A stretch of DNA of 64,000 bases from Streptomyces sp. S.PB5 (GCF_030403745.1 NZ_JAQMWP010000012.1:242468-306467), one strand, 5' to 3'. Numbered from the stretch's first letter, positions 26,149-35,528 are shown. Notes: generated by a model from the sequence alone, not told the origin. A program made the numbers and translations.

Positions 26149-27078
26149 ATGAGTGCCCTCACCACCCCGTTCGGTTTCGCCAGCACCGCCGGCGAGGTCG
26201 TGTCAGGAATCGATCTCACCGGCCGCCGCGCGGTCGTCACCGGCGCCTCCTCCGGCATCGGGGCGGAGACGGCCCGCGCCCTGGCGGCCACCGGTGCGGC
26301 CGTCACCCTCGCCGTGCGGGACGTGGCGGCGGGTGAACGCGTCGCCAAGGACATCACCGGATCGACCGGCAACCATGACGTGCGGGCCGCGCACCTCGAC
26401 CTGACCGATCTCGCGTCCATCTCGGCCTTCACCGCCGCCTGGCAGGGCCCGCTGCACGTCCTGGTCAACAACGCGGGCGTCATGGCCTGCCCCGAGCAGT
26501 ACACCGAGCAGGGCTGGGAATGGCAGTTCGCCACCAACCACCTCGGCCATTTCGCTCTCGCCACCGGCCTGCACAGCGCGCTGGCCGCTGACGGCAACGC
26601 CCGCATCGTGGTGGTGAGTTCCACCGGCCACCAGCGGTCACCGATCGTGTGGGACGACGTCAACTTCGCCTTCCGCCCCTACGATCCGTGGCTCGCCTAC
26701 GCACAGTCCAAGACGGCCAACGTCCTGTTCGCGGTGGAGGCGACCCGCCGCTGGGCCGACGACAACATCACCGCCAACGCCCTGATGCCGGGCGCCATCT
26801 ACACGAACCTGCAGCGGCACACCGCAGGCCGAGGCAGCGGCCGCGTCCCCGCTGAGCTGATCAAGACCGTCGAACAGGGCGCCGCCACGTCGGCGCTCCT
26901 GGCCACCTCACCGTTGCTCGAAGGCGTCGGCGGCCGCTATTTCGTCGACTGCAACGAGACCGAGATCGTCGACCGGCGCTCCGGCTCGCTCCACGGCGTG
27001 GCCCGCTACGCCGTCGACCCGGCGGGCGCGCGGCGCCTGTGGGACCTGTCGCAGGACCTGATCACAGGCGCCGCGTGA
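26149..27078 (+). CDS. Short-chain dehydrogenase/reductase, retinol-dehydrogenase-like
   Basis: This 309-residue SDR starts at ATG 26149 with AAGGAG upstream. It carries TGASSGIGAETARAL, the structural NNAGVM, Ser in VVVSSTGHQR and an intact YAQSK active site. The intact active site contrasts with its neighbour, which lacks the Tyr. The substrate is unknown; the pair is likely controlled by the LysR protein. Confidence 0.85.
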   Translation: MSALTTPFGFASTAGEVVSGIDLTGRRAVVTGASSGIGAETARALAATGAAVTLAVRDVAAGERVAKDITGSTGNHDVRAAHLDLTDLASISAFTAAWQGPLHVLVNNAGVMACPEQYTEQGWEWQFATNHLGHFALATGLHSALAADGNARIVVVSSTGHQRSPIVWDDVNFAFRPYDPWLAYAQSKTANVLFAVEATRRWADDNITANALMPGAIYTNLQRHTAGRGSGRVPAELIKTVEQGAATSALLATSPLLEGVGGRYFVDCNETEIVDRRSGSLHGVARYAVDPAGARRLWDLSQDLITGAA

Positions 27079-27101
27079 TCGGGACGCCTCCCGACCAGAC
27101 G

Positions 27102-27328
27102 CCTGCTCGGCCGCCCAGGGCAGCGCGGACAAGAAGAACTGCAGCCGCTGCACCCGCGGGCATCCCCGCACCCGCGACCGGCTCCGCCCGGCCAGTCAGG
27201 TGATCGCCTTGTTCCGCTCCCGCGGCGCCGGCCCGGTCAGGTACTCACGAAACCCCCGGCGCAGGCGGACACGGACGGCGCGCAGTCATCTACAGCCCTC
27301 GGCAAGCCAGTTGACTCCGACCACCGAC
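27102..27328 (+). repeat. Inverted-repeat copy R1
   Basis: This stretch aligns with the minus strand of 38841-38975. Shared blocks include cctgctcggcc, gcggacaagaagaac, ttgttccgctcccgcggcg and gttgactccgaccaccgac. R1 carries about 65 extra bases after the second block. It occupies most of the 464-bp gap between the SDR and the first P450 gene, which otherwise holds nothing I can support. Confidence 0.6.
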
Positions 27329-27542
27329 CCTGCCCCTGCCCCGCGTGCAGGGCGACGTATTCACGGACGATGCTGCACGGCATCCTCGGCAGCCCGCAGG
27401 TCAACCGTCCGACGGCGTTACGGGTTGACCCGCCGTCGCCCAGCTCACAATCCCGCACCAACGCGAGCTACTGCTCCGTCAGCGGTAATGCGCCGACATC
27501 ACGTCCCAAGGAGCTCTCCTTCGGCCGAGGCGAATGCCACAT

Positions 27543-28754
27543 TCAGGCGATTGTCTCGAAAGTGATCGGAAGGGATGCAAGGAAGCGGAAGTTGATGCTT
27601 TCGAGCCACTCGGGCTGCGCCACCTCGCGCTTCCAGTTGGTGGTCCGACGCAGCAGCGCCCGCAGCGCGACATCCATCTCGGTGAGAGCCAGTGAGGCGC
27701 CCAGGCAGTAGTGGATGCCGTGCCCGAACGACAGGTGATCAGCAGCCGGTCGGGAGACATCCAGCATGTCAGGGTCGGTGTAGCGGCGGGGGTCACGATT
27801 TCCTGAACCAAGAACCAGGGTCACCGACTCGCCGGCGCGGATCAGGTGCTCACCTAGTTCGATGTCGGCGAGAGCCTTCCGAGTGGTGAACTGGACCGAA
27901 CTGTCGTATCTCATCAGTTCGTGCGTGGCGGGTGTAATCAACTCAGGATCTCTGCGCAGCCGCTGAGTTTGCTCGTCGTTGTTCAAGAGGGCGAGGACCG
28001 CGTTCCCGATCATATGTGTGGTAGTCGCCTGCCCCGCGTCGATGAGCAGCAGGAAGTTGGCGAAGACTTCGTCCTCGGTGTAGTCGGCTGCCCGGAGTTG
28101 GGGACTGATCATTCGGCTGAAGAAGTCGTCGGCTGTGCTGTTTCGACGCGCGGTGGCAGTGCGGTCGAAGGACTCCCTGAGCGCCTGTATCCGCGCGTTC
28201 TGCGAGTTGGACTGGGTAAAGAACTCATGCAGCAGCCCCTGCCAGCTCTCCAGGAGGTGGGCGGCGTCGTCGGATACGCCTGCCAGTTTCGCGATGACGC
28301 CACGGCTGAGCGGTTCCGAGAAGTCGTGAATGATGTCCATGCGCCCGCTCGGCAGGACCTTGTCGAGCAGCTCGTCGGCCAACTCCTCGACATGAAAGCG
28401 TAGTTCTCGAGCGAGGCGGGGAGAAAGGCTGGGCCTGATCAATCGGCGTAGCCGGGTGTGATGCGGCGGATCATTGAACAGCATCATGTCTGACAGTGTG
28501 CGAGCCAGCAGTCCAACATCGCCACGAGCCTGTTCGGGCAAGCTCTCGTAGAAATCCGATATTCTGGCTACAGAAAGACGACCGCCCTTTGAGAGGTCGA
28601 GGATTTCCGGATGCCCGAACACCGCCCAGGTCTGCATCCATTCATCCCACTGCACCGGTGATTTCGTACGTGACTCGGCATAGAATGAGTATGGCTCCGC
28701 CGCGTGTTCAGGATCGAACAGGTGAGATAGATTCGTCGTATCGGGAGCGCGCAT
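27543..28754 (-). CDS. Cytochrome P450 (first of two in the NRPS cluster)
   Basis: This 403-residue soluble bacterial P450 has I-helix LLIDAGQATTTHM (AGxxTT), K-helix HELMRY (ExxR) and the heme-Cys loop LSFGHGIHYCLG. ATG 28754 has GGAGG 11 nt upstream; ATG 28778 is possible. It is divergent from the NRPS genes. It may hydroxylate or otherwise oxidise a carrier-bound amino acid or the finished product; the sequence does not say which. Ferredoxin genes are not nearby. Confidence 0.9.
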   Translation of the reverse strand: MRAPDTTNLSHLFDPEHAAEPYSFYAESRTKSPVQWDEWMQTWAVFGHPEILDLSKGGRLSVARISDFYESLPEQARGDVGLLARTLSDMMLFNDPPHHTRLRRLIRPSLSPRLARELRFHVEELADELLDKVLPSGRMDIIHDFSEPLSRGVIAKLAGVSDDAAHLLESWQGLLHEFFTQSNSQNARIQALRESFDRTATARRNSTADDFFSRMISPQLRAADYTEDEVFANFLLLIDAGQATTTHMIGNAVLALLNNDEQTQRLRRDPELITPATHELMRYDSSVQFTTRKALADIELGEHLIRAGESVTLVLGSGNRDPRRYTDPDMLDVSRPAADHLSFGHGIHYCLGASLALTEMDVALRALLRRTTNWKREVAQPEWLESINFRFLASLPITFETIA

Positions 28755-29260
28755 GGAGGATCCTCCAGTCCACCGCATCGAAGAAGTCGAAACCTGAGAC
28801 TTCTAGTGGGGGTATGGATCGATAGGAGTCGGCCGTCATTGTTGACTCTGCGTCGAATGTTGCTGCCGGAAAGCGAAGGCATCAGGTGTCTCGCCAACTC
28901 GGCGGCCGCATATCCGCCTTCTTGCTCGTGCACCGGATCCTCCCTTTACGGCCCGCCGGATTATGAATAGTCTGCGGGACTCAAACACTGCGCCCGTGAA
29001 GGAATATCGAGCAGGCTAGCGATCTCCGTGAGCTGGCGTCAAGCGTCGACGGCAAAGCACGGCTGACAGTTATTGCGCTCTCCTGGACACATATTGCGCG
29101 CCCCCTCGCCGGCCCTTATTTCGGCATTGACGCAGGGGTTAACGGATGCCAGAGTGAATCCGCTCCGGTCTGAGCGGAGTTCAGTGACCGTCCGATGAGC
29201 GTGTACTGCTCATGTTCGCCCGCCACTCCTGTCCGTAGGAATGCAGTCTGATTTCGGGAG
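28755..29260. other. 506-bp intergenic region between P450 and NRPS genes
   Basis: No gene or clear repeat seen. It must hold the divergent promoters of the P450 gene and of the A-PCP operon, but I could not pick out convincing -35/-10 boxes. Confidence 0.4.
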
Positions 29261-29544
29261 TTGATACCGGTAGTACCTGATCCGTTGGCAACGCCAGCCG
29301 GGTTGTGGGCTGAACTGTTCGGACACACCGATCTCCGTGACGACCCCGACTTCTTCGAGTCGGGGGAGATTTGCTGCTGATGACATTCCTTACCCGCCAG
29401 CTCGACCAGCATCTCGGCGTTCGGGTCCCCGCCCGGGCGATGTCGGCCGCTCGCACGCTGGGGCGGCAAGCCGAGGTCGTCCTTGGCCTGTTGGCACGCC
29501 ATGAACCGAGCAGCACCAGCCGAGAACCAGTGTGGGAATCCTGA
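29261..29544 (+). pseudogene. Frameshifted carrier-protein domain lacking the phosphopantetheine Ser
   Basis: One frame reads ATPAGLWAELFGHTDLRDD then PDFFESG up to ~29366. Continuing one frame over gives DLLLMTFLTRQLDQHLGV... to the TGA at 29542-29544. Joined, this is a normal PCP/ACP fold, but the loop is GGDLLL where GGDSLL is expected, so the modified Ser is absent. A missing G in the run at 29362-29366 would explain the frameshift. The stop overlaps the ATG of the A-PCP gene (TGATG), as in coupled NRPS genes. It could be a pseudogene or a sequencing error plus a divergent carrier. Confidence 0.55.
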
Positions 29545-31436
29545 TGACCTTGCCAGAACAGAACTTTGTGTCGAACGCTCCACACGAGGAGCTCAGCCCA
29601 GTCCATGCAGTCGTGGCCCGGATAGCCGGCAGTGATCCGCTGAGGGTCGCCGTTCGGAGCAGGGGCACCGAGCTGAGCTACGGCGAGCTCGACGCTTGGG
29701 CCAGGCGCATCGCAGCGTCTGTCCGTGCGGCAGGTGCGGGCGGAGGCGAGCGAATCGGTGTGCTCGTTGAACCTTCGAACGCGATGATCGCCGCCGTACT
29801 CGGAATCCTGTACGCCGGTGCCGCGTACGTCCCGGCAGACCCGGCCCACCCTGATCAGCGGATCGCTGATGTGTTCGCTGACGCGGGCGTGTCTGCCGTG
29901 ATCGTCGCGGACGGCACGTCTGGCCGACTGCCCACGCTCACATGCCCGGTCATTCGAGCGGAGGACGCCCGAGAAGCAGAAGAGACCACGGCGGCGGCAG
30001 TCGCGGTGACCCCCGATGACGCCGCTTACATCATCTACACCTCGGGCAGCACTGGCGAGCCCAAAGGCGTCCTGGTCGAGCACGGTCAGCTGTCCGCTTC
30101 TACTCGGGCACGCCGCGCGGTGTATCCCGGCGCTCCGGTCTTCTTGCTTGTGTCCCCCTTGGCCTTCGATTCCTCGGTTGCCGGGGTGTGGGGGACCTTG
30201 ACCGCGGGGGGATGCCTAGTCGTAGCTGCGTCTGATGAAATCCGCGATCCTGATCAGCTGGCCCACCTGGCGGAACGCTGGCAGGTGACCCGGCTGCTCT
30301 GTGTACCGCTCCTCTACAGCGCCCTGCTGGACGCGGCGACACGGCAGGGCAGGCGGCTGGATGCGCTGGACACGGTGATCGTGGCCGGCGAGCCGCTGGC
30401 TGAGGCATTGGTGGAACGCCATTTCGCCTTACTCGGCCGCACAGTCCCCCTGGTCAATGAGTACGGCCCGACCGAGGCCACGGTATGGGCCAGTTTCCGC
30501 CGTTATGAGGCCCCTGGACCGGTATCCATCGGCGGGCCGGTGCCTGGTGTCCGCCTGTACGTGCTGAATGAGGAGCTGAAGCCGGTCCCACGCGGTGTGA
30601 GCGGCGAGTTGTTCATCGGCGGCGCAGGGGTGGCTCGAGGATACTTCGGCCGCCCTGAAGCGACTGCCCAGGCTTTCATCGACGACCCTTTCACCGATGT
30701 CGAGGGCGCCAAGATGTACCGCACGGGGGACCTCGCCCGGTGGAACGATGATGATGAGTTGGAATTCCTCGGCCGCCGCGATCAACAAGTCAAGATCCGC
30801 GGCCATCGGATCGAGCTCGGCGCAGTCGAGGCTCATCTGCGTACTGCACCAGGGGTCAGCGACGCCGCCGTGGTGACGAACGCGGAGCGGACCCAGCTTG
30901 TCGGGTTCGTCCTGTCGCCTCCTGACATTTCTCCAGAATCAATCCGCGAGTATGTGGCGCGCAGGCTGCCGCAGGCCATGGTTCCGAACTGGATTCATGT
31001 GCTCGATCGGTTTCCTGTGACTGTCAACGGCAAAATCGACCGAAAACGCCTTAGTGCTCTGGCAGAAACCTACCCGGACTCCCAGGCTGAGGATGCAGCC
31101 GCCGCCCCCACGGACGACACGACTGGACGGGTGTCCGCCGCGTGGGCCGAGGTACTGAAGCGGGAAAATGTTCCGATCGAGGTGAATTTCTTCGATCTGG
31201 GCGGCCACTCGATCAAGCTCTTCGAGCTTCAGAACACCCTTGAGCGACATGCGGGAGTTCGGCTCTCGATTGTTGATCTGTTCTCGCACACCACGGTGTC
31301 GGCGCAGGCAACGCTGATCCGTGACGGCGTGCCCTCGGACGATGGTTCGGCCGTGGTCGGGCGAGCGGCATCGGCCACGCGCGCTCGCGCGCTGCGAGCA
31401 CGGCGCCAGCGTCTGGAGGGAGGGGAACGGCGGTGA
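29544..31436 (+). CDS. NRPS A-PCP didomain protein (first module)
   Basis: This 630-residue protein has an adenylation domain (residues ~20-500) with A3 YIIYTSGSTGEPKG, A5 NEYGPTEATVW, A7 YRTGDL, A8 GRRDQQVKIRGHRIELG and A10 NGKIDRK. A PCP follows, with the modified Ser (about 555) in FFDLGGHSIKL. The ten-residue specificity code read by alignment to GrsA is approximately D-S-A-L-I-A-E-V-W-K, which I cannot assign. There is no condensation domain, so it is a loading or free-standing module. One TTA codon (30429-30431) suggests dependence on the bldA tRNA. Start ATG 29544; GTG 29532 is possible. Confidence 0.9.
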   Translation: MTLPEQNFVSNAPHEELSPVHAVVARIAGSDPLRVAVRSRGTELSYGELDAWARRIAASVRAAGAGGGERIGVLVEPSNAMIAAVLGILYAGAAYVPADPAHPDQRIADVFADAGVSAVIVADGTSGRLPTLTCPVIRAEDAREAEETTAAAVAVTPDDAAYIIYTSGSTGEPKGVLVEHGQLSASTRARRAVYPGAPVFLLVSPLAFDSSVAGVWGTLTAGGCLVVAASDEIRDPDQLAHLAERWQVTRLLCVPLLYSALLDAATRQGRRLDALDTVIVAGEPLAEALVERHFALLGRTVPLVNEYGPTEATVWASFRRYEAPGPVSIGGPVPGVRLYVLNEELKPVPRGVSGELFIGGAGVARGYFGRPEATAQAFIDDPFTDVEGAKMYRTGDLARWNDDDELEFLGRRDQQVKIRGHRIELGAVEAHLRTAPGVSDAAVVTNAERTQLVGFVLSPPDISPESIREYVARRLPQAMVPNWIHVLDRFPVTVNGKIDRKRLSALAETYPDSQAEDAAAAPTDDTTGRVSAAWAEVLKRENVPIEVNFFDLGGHSIKLFELQNTLERHAGVRLSIVDLFSHTTVSAQATLIRDGVPSDDGSAVVGRAASATRARALRARRQRLEGGERR

Positions 31437-31546
31437 CGGGGGAGTCGGCCTGGTGCCGGCGCGACCTCGTGCCTGGCGGTGCCGTCCATCGGCTGGTCTG
31501 CGGGGAGATCACTTCTGCCTTCATTCAGAACCTCCACACGCTCTGA
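31433..31546 (+). CDS. 37-residue ORF coupled to the A-PCP gene; possible truncated type II thioesterase
   Basis: GTG 31433 has a strong GGAGGGAGGGG upstream and overlaps the A-PCP stop by 4 bp. The start ESAWCRRDLVPGGAVHRLVC resembles the first ~20 residues of type II thioesterases ('W.RR..P.P....RLVCFPHAGG'), then ends without the catalytic domain. It is perhaps the stub of a deleted editing thioesterase. The resemblance is short and should be treated with caution. Confidence 0.35.
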   Translation: MTGESAWCRRDLVPGGAVHRLVCGEITSAFIQNLHTL

Positions 31547-31623
31547 TCCGGAAATCCCTCAACGTCAAGACAACCAGCCGGAAGGACTCGTCTCATGCAG
31601 GCCAATAGAGGTGTAACCCTGAC

Positions 31624-32049
31624 ATGGGAAAATCCGTAGTGGGGTACGAGGCAAGGCAACCGAAGGCTGATGTGACGCAAGAACGCCTTCGATCGGCGCT
31701 TTCTGATTCCGTACCCGCGAGCCGGTCGTACACCGCCCCGGACAGCGCGGCCGAACAGCGCGTGGCCCGGGTGCGGCGGCAGGCGCTGACCCTGGACCGG
31801 GTCGGCGTCCACGACAACTTCTTTGACCTGGGCGGCAATGCGATACCGCTGCCGACCGTCCTCGCGGTGCTCCAGAAACACCCGGAGTACCAGGACCTCA
31901 TCACCCCGACCAACCTGTTCCGGCACCCGACGGTGGCCGCCGTGGCTGCCCATCTCGACCAGATGGCCGAGCAGGAGGCGGCCCGGCGCGGCAGCGACCG
32001 CCGGGCCGCCCCGCACAAACTCCGTTCCAGGAAGGGCACGATGCGATGA
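31624..32049 (+). CDS. Free-standing carrier-protein-like domain without the attachment Ser
   Basis: This 141-residue protein has residues ~30-120 with the four-helix carrier pattern (AEQRVARVRRQALTLDRVGV, HDNFFDLGGNAIPLPTVL). At the phosphopantetheine site the family has LGG(H/D/N)S; here it is LGGNA, so Ser is replaced by Ala and the domain cannot be modified in the usual way. The basic tail RRAAPHKLRSRKGTMR is like linkers before KS domains. Its ATGA stop overlaps the KS-ACP-R gene. It may be a docking or structural domain, or an inactivated carrier. Confidence 0.7.
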   Translation: MGKSVVGYEARQPKADVTQERLRSALSDSVPASRSYTAPDSAAEQRVARVRRQALTLDRVGVHDNFFDLGGNAIPLPTVLAVLQKHPEYQDLITPTNLFRHPTVAAVAAHLDQMAEQEAARRGSDRRAAPHKLRSRKGTMR

Positions 32050-35000
32050 CGACCGAGGAAGCCGCACAGCACGACCTTGAGCAAGCGGTGGCCGTTGTGG
32101 GGATGAGCGGACGCTTCCCCGGCGCCCCCGACCTCGACGCCTACTGGGCCAACCTGCGCGACGGCGTCTGCTCGCTGTCCACGTTCACCGAGAAGGAACT
32201 GCTCGCCGACGGGGCGGACCCGGCCGAACTGCGCAACCCCGCCTTCGTCCCGGTGGCGGGGCATCTCGCTGACGCGGACCGCTTCGAGGCCGAGCTCTTC
32301 GGCTTCAACCGCACCGAGGCGGCCGCCCTGGACCCGCAGCACCGGGTACTCCTGGAGACCGCCTGGTCGGCGCTGGAGGACGCCGGGTACGCCCCGCTGA
32401 ACGCACCGTCCCGCACCGGCGTCTACATGGGCGGCAGCTCGACGGAGCACGCGCTGGCCGCCGAGATGGACCCGGCGCTCGCCGCGTCCATCGGCGCGCT
32501 CCAGGTGCGTCTCCTCACCGACCGCGAGTTCCTGGCGCCCTGGATCTCCTACCGACTGGGCCTTGACGGGCCGAGCATGATGATCCAGACGGCCTGCTCG
32601 TCCTCGCTGACGGCGGTCCATGTCGCCGTTCAGGCGCTGCTGCTCGGCGAGTGCGACACCGCGCTCGCGGGCGGCGTCTCCATCGGCGCCCCGCGCAAAG
32701 AGGGCTACATCTACTACCAGGGCGGGACCTCCTCGCCCGACGGCCGCTGTCGCCCCTTCGACGAGAAGGCGGCCGGCACCGTGCCGGGCAGCGGCGTGGG
32801 CGTGCTGGTGCTGCGGCGGCTGGAGGACGCGCTCGCCGACGGCGACCCGGTGCGTGCGGTGATCCGGGGCACGGCCGTCACCAACGACGGGGCCGGCAAG
32901 GTCGGCTTCACCGCTCCGGGCGTGGACCAGCAGACAGCCGCGATCACCGAGGCGTGGACGGCGGCGGGGCTGGAGCCGTCGGCGGCGCAGTACCTTGAGG
33001 CGCACGGGACCGGGACCGAACTGGGCGACCGGATCGAACTGGCGGCGGCGAGCGCGGCGTTCACCGCCCGAGCCGGCCTCGACGGCGGCGCCGGCATCGC
33101 GCTCGGTTCGGTGAAGTCGAACATCGGGCACGCCGACGCGGCGGCCGGTGTGGCGGCGCTGATCAAGACGGTCCTGATGCTGGAGCACGCCACCCTGGCC
33201 CCGACGGTGAACGTCACGAGCCCGATGGCCGCCCTGCAGGACTCGCCGCTGCGGCTGGTGACCGAAACCCGTCACTGGCCGCGCAGGCCGGACCTGCCCC
33301 GGCTGGCCGGCGTGACGTCGGTCGGCATGGGCGGCACGAACGTGCACGCAGTGGTGCAGGAGCCACCGGCACGCGAGCCGCGCACGAAGGCCGACGCCCG
33401 CCCGACGGTCCTGCCGCTGTCGGCCCGTACCGAGCATCAACTCGCTCTCGTGGCATCGCGGTTGGCGGCACGTCTGCGCGAGGCCGACGCCCCCGCCCTC
33501 GCCGATGTCGCGCACACCCTGCGCACCGGCCGGGTCGGGATGCCCGTGCGTGCCTACGTGATCGCCGCCGACGTGCAGGAGGCGGCGGACAAGCTCATGG
33601 CACTGGCCGAGGGCCACCCGGATCCGGTGCGGGACCCGTCGGGGGAGGCGTGGCTGCGCGCCGAGGAAGTGACCTGGCCGGCCCTCGACGGCGAGGTACG
33701 CCGGGTACGGCTCCCGTCGTACCCGTTCGCGGGCGAGAACTACGGCGCCCTGACGCTGCGCGGCCCGGCAGCTCAGGCGCAGGCCGAGAGTGCGGCGCCC
33801 GCGCTGGGCAGCGAACTGGAGGCCGGGGTCGCCGAGTTGGTGATCGAGGCGCTGGATCTCGATGGGCCCTCCGGTCTGGAGAAGACGTACATCGAGGCGG
33901 GCGGCGACTCGCTGACGTCCGTGCATCTGGCCGGACGGCTCCGCGACGAGCTCGACATCGACGTACCGATCCAGCTGTTCCAGGAACCGCTCACGCTGAA
34001 AGAGATGACGACCCGCATCGTGGAGATCAAGGGAGGCGGCGAGGGCGCCGGCCGCCCTGCTCCCGGAGTTACGGCCGTGCGGCGGCCCACCTTCGCCTCG
34101 GTGCACGGGGAGGGCGTGACCGAGGTCCACGCGAAGGACCTCACCCTCGACAAATTCCTCGACGCGCACCTCCTTGCCGACGCCCCCGCGCTGCCCCGCG
34201 CCGAGCGGGAACCGCGCACCGTGCTGCTGACCGGGGCGAACGGCTACCTCGGCCGCTTCCTCGCCCTGGAATGGCTGCGCACCCTGGCGCCGGCCGGCGG
34301 CCGGCTGATCGCCCTGGTGCGGGGCAAGGACGCCGCCGCGGCCCGGCAGCGGCTGGACGCGGCCTTCGACAGCGGCGACCCGGAGCTGGTGCGGACGTAC
34401 GAGGAACTGGCCGCGGTCCATCTCGAGGTCATGGCGGGTGACATGGCGGAGCCGCGGCTCGGCCTGGACGAGGCGGTCTGGGACCGGCTGACCGACGAGG
34501 TCGACCTGATCGTCCACGCCGGTGCGCTGGTGAACCACCTCCTGCCGTACCCGCACCTCTTCGACGCCAACGTCGTCGGCACCGCCGAACTCGTCCGGCT
34601 GGCACTCACCCGCCGGGCGAAGCCGATCACCTACATCTCCAGCGTCGGGGTCGCCGACTCCTGCCGGCCGGCCCTCGACGAGGACAGCGACGTCCGCGTC
34701 GCCATACCGGCCCTGAACGTCGACGGTGGCTACGCCAACGGGTACGCGGCCAGCAAATGGGCCGGCGAAGTGTTGCTGCGGGAGGCGCACGACCTGTGCG
34801 GACTGCCGGTCACGACCTTCCGGTCCAGCATGATCCTCGCGCACAGCCGGTACGGCGGACAGCTCAACGTCGCCGATGTGTTCAGCCGCCTTCTGTTCAG
34901 CGTGCTCGCCACCGGGATCGCGCCGCGCAGCTTCTACCGTGCGGACGGCGAACGCGCCCACTACGACGGCCTGCCGGTCGACTTCACCGCCGTCGCCATG

Positions 35001-35435
35001 GTGGCGCTGGGGGGCCGCGGCACCTCTGAAGCCCCGCCCGGATACCGGACGTTCAGCCTCGTGAACCCCAACGACGACGGCGTCTCCCTCGACGCCATCG
35101 TCGACTGGCTCGCCCAGGACGGCCACGCCATCGAGCGGGTGGACGACTACGCCGAGTGGTACCTGCGGTTCGAGGCGGCGATGCGTGCCCTGCCCGAGGC
35201 ACAGCGGCAGTACGCGGCGCTGCCCATCCGGCACGCCTACAAGGAGCCCGAGGACCCGGTACCCGGATCCGCCATCCCCTCCGACCGGTTCCGCGCCGCC
35301 GTCCGGGCCGGCGCGATCGCCGGGCACGGGGTCATCCCGAGCCTCACGCGCGACCTCGTCGCCAAGTACGCCCGGGACCTGAAGAACCTGTTCACAGCGG
35401 GGCGCCCCATGGACGGCGGCCACGTCGACCACTGA
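32046..35435 (+). CDS. Hybrid PKS: KS-ACP-thioester reductase, no AT
   Basis: This 1,129-residue protein has a ketosynthase (residues ~12-430) with catalytic Cys in QTACSSSL and His in EAHGTGT and KSNIGH. It then has a KS-type linker ending RVRLPSYPFAGENY, an ACP (Ser ~622 in EAGGDSLTSV), and from ~720 a thioester reductase with TGANGYLGRF (NADPH site) and an NGYAASK active site. There is no acyltransferase, ketoreductase or dehydratase. The KS could extend the peptide once, with malonyl loading from elsewhere, before the reductase releases it as aldehyde or alcohol. No thioesterase domain exists elsewhere in the cluster, so this is the likely terminal protein despite its position. Confidence 0.9.
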   Translation: MTTEEAAQHDLEQAVAVVGMSGRFPGAPDLDAYWANLRDGVCSLSTFTEKELLADGADPAELRNPAFVPVAGHLADADRFEAELFGFNRTEAAALDPQHRVLLETAWSALEDAGYAPLNAPSRTGVYMGGSSTEHALAAEMDPALAASIGALQVRLLTDREFLAPWISYRLGLDGPSMMIQTACSSSLTAVHVAVQALLLGECDTALAGGVSIGAPRKEGYIYYQGGTSSPDGRCRPFDEKAAGTVPGSGVGVLVLRRLEDALADGDPVRAVIRGTAVTNDGAGKVGFTAPGVDQQTAAITEAWTAAGLEPSAAQYLEAHGTGTELGDRIELAAASAAFTARAGLDGGAGIALGSVKSNIGHADAAAGVAALIKTVLMLEHATLAPTVNVTSPMAALQDSPLRLVTETRHWPRRPDLPRLAGVTSVGMGGTNVHAVVQEPPAREPRTKADARPTVLPLSARTEHQLALVASRLAARLREADAPALADVAHTLRTGRVGMPVRAYVIAADVQEAADKLMALAEGHPDPVRDPSGEAWLRAEEVTWPALDGEVRRVRLPSYPFAGENYGALTLRGPAAQAQAESAAPALGSELEAGVAELVIEALDLDGPSGLEKTYIEAGGDSLTSVHLAGRLRDELDIDVPIQLFQEPLTLKEMTTRIVEIKGGGEGAGRPAPGVTAVRRPTFASVHGEGVTEVHAKDLTLDKFLDAHLLADAPALPRAEREPRTVLLTGANGYLGRFLALEWLRTLAPAGGRLIALVRGKDAAAARQRLDAAFDSGDPELVRTYEELAAVHLEVMAGDMAEPRLGLDEAVWDRLTDEVDLIVHAGALVNHLLPYPHLFDANVVGTAELVRLALTRRAKPITYISSVGVADSCRPALDEDSDVRVAIPALNVDGGYANGYAASKWAGEVLLREAHDLCGLPVTTFRSSMILAHSRYGGQLNVADVFSRLLFSVLATGIAPRSFYRADGERAHYDGLPVDFTAVAMVALGGRGTSEAPPGYRTFSLVNPNDDGVSLDAIVDWLAQDGHAIERVDDYAEWYLRFEAAMRALPEAQRQYAALPIRHAYKEPEDPVPGSAIPSDRFRAAVRAGAIAGHGVIPSLTRDLVAKYARDLKNLFTAGRPMDGGHVDH

Positions 35436-35445
35436 CGTGCCGCCC

Positions 35446-35490
35446 GGGACGCGGAGCCGGGGTCATCCCCCGTCCCCGGCTCCGTGTCCC
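35446..35490. terminator. Strong hairpin after the KS-ACP-R gene
   Basis: GGGACGCGGAGCCGGGG pairs with CCCCGGCTCCGTGTCCC (16 of 17 positions) around an 11-nt loop, 10 bp after the stop codon. It closes the A-PCP/KS operon. Confidence 0.75.
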
Positions 35491-35528
35491 GCAGTACAGC
35501 CCCCGGGACGGCCGGAAGGGCTCGGTAC

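Noticed and set aside
28700..28836. A 45-codon minus-strand frame (MTADSYRSIPPLEVSGFDFF...) upstream of and overlapping the first P450 start.
   Set aside because: It looks protein-like but has no ribosome site and no family match, and overlaps the P450 start out of frame. It is too weak to call.
31593..35432. A 1,279-codon open frame antisense to the KS-ACP-R gene.
   Set aside because: The plus strand carries clear KS, ACP and reductase motifs. The antisense product has no recognisable domain.
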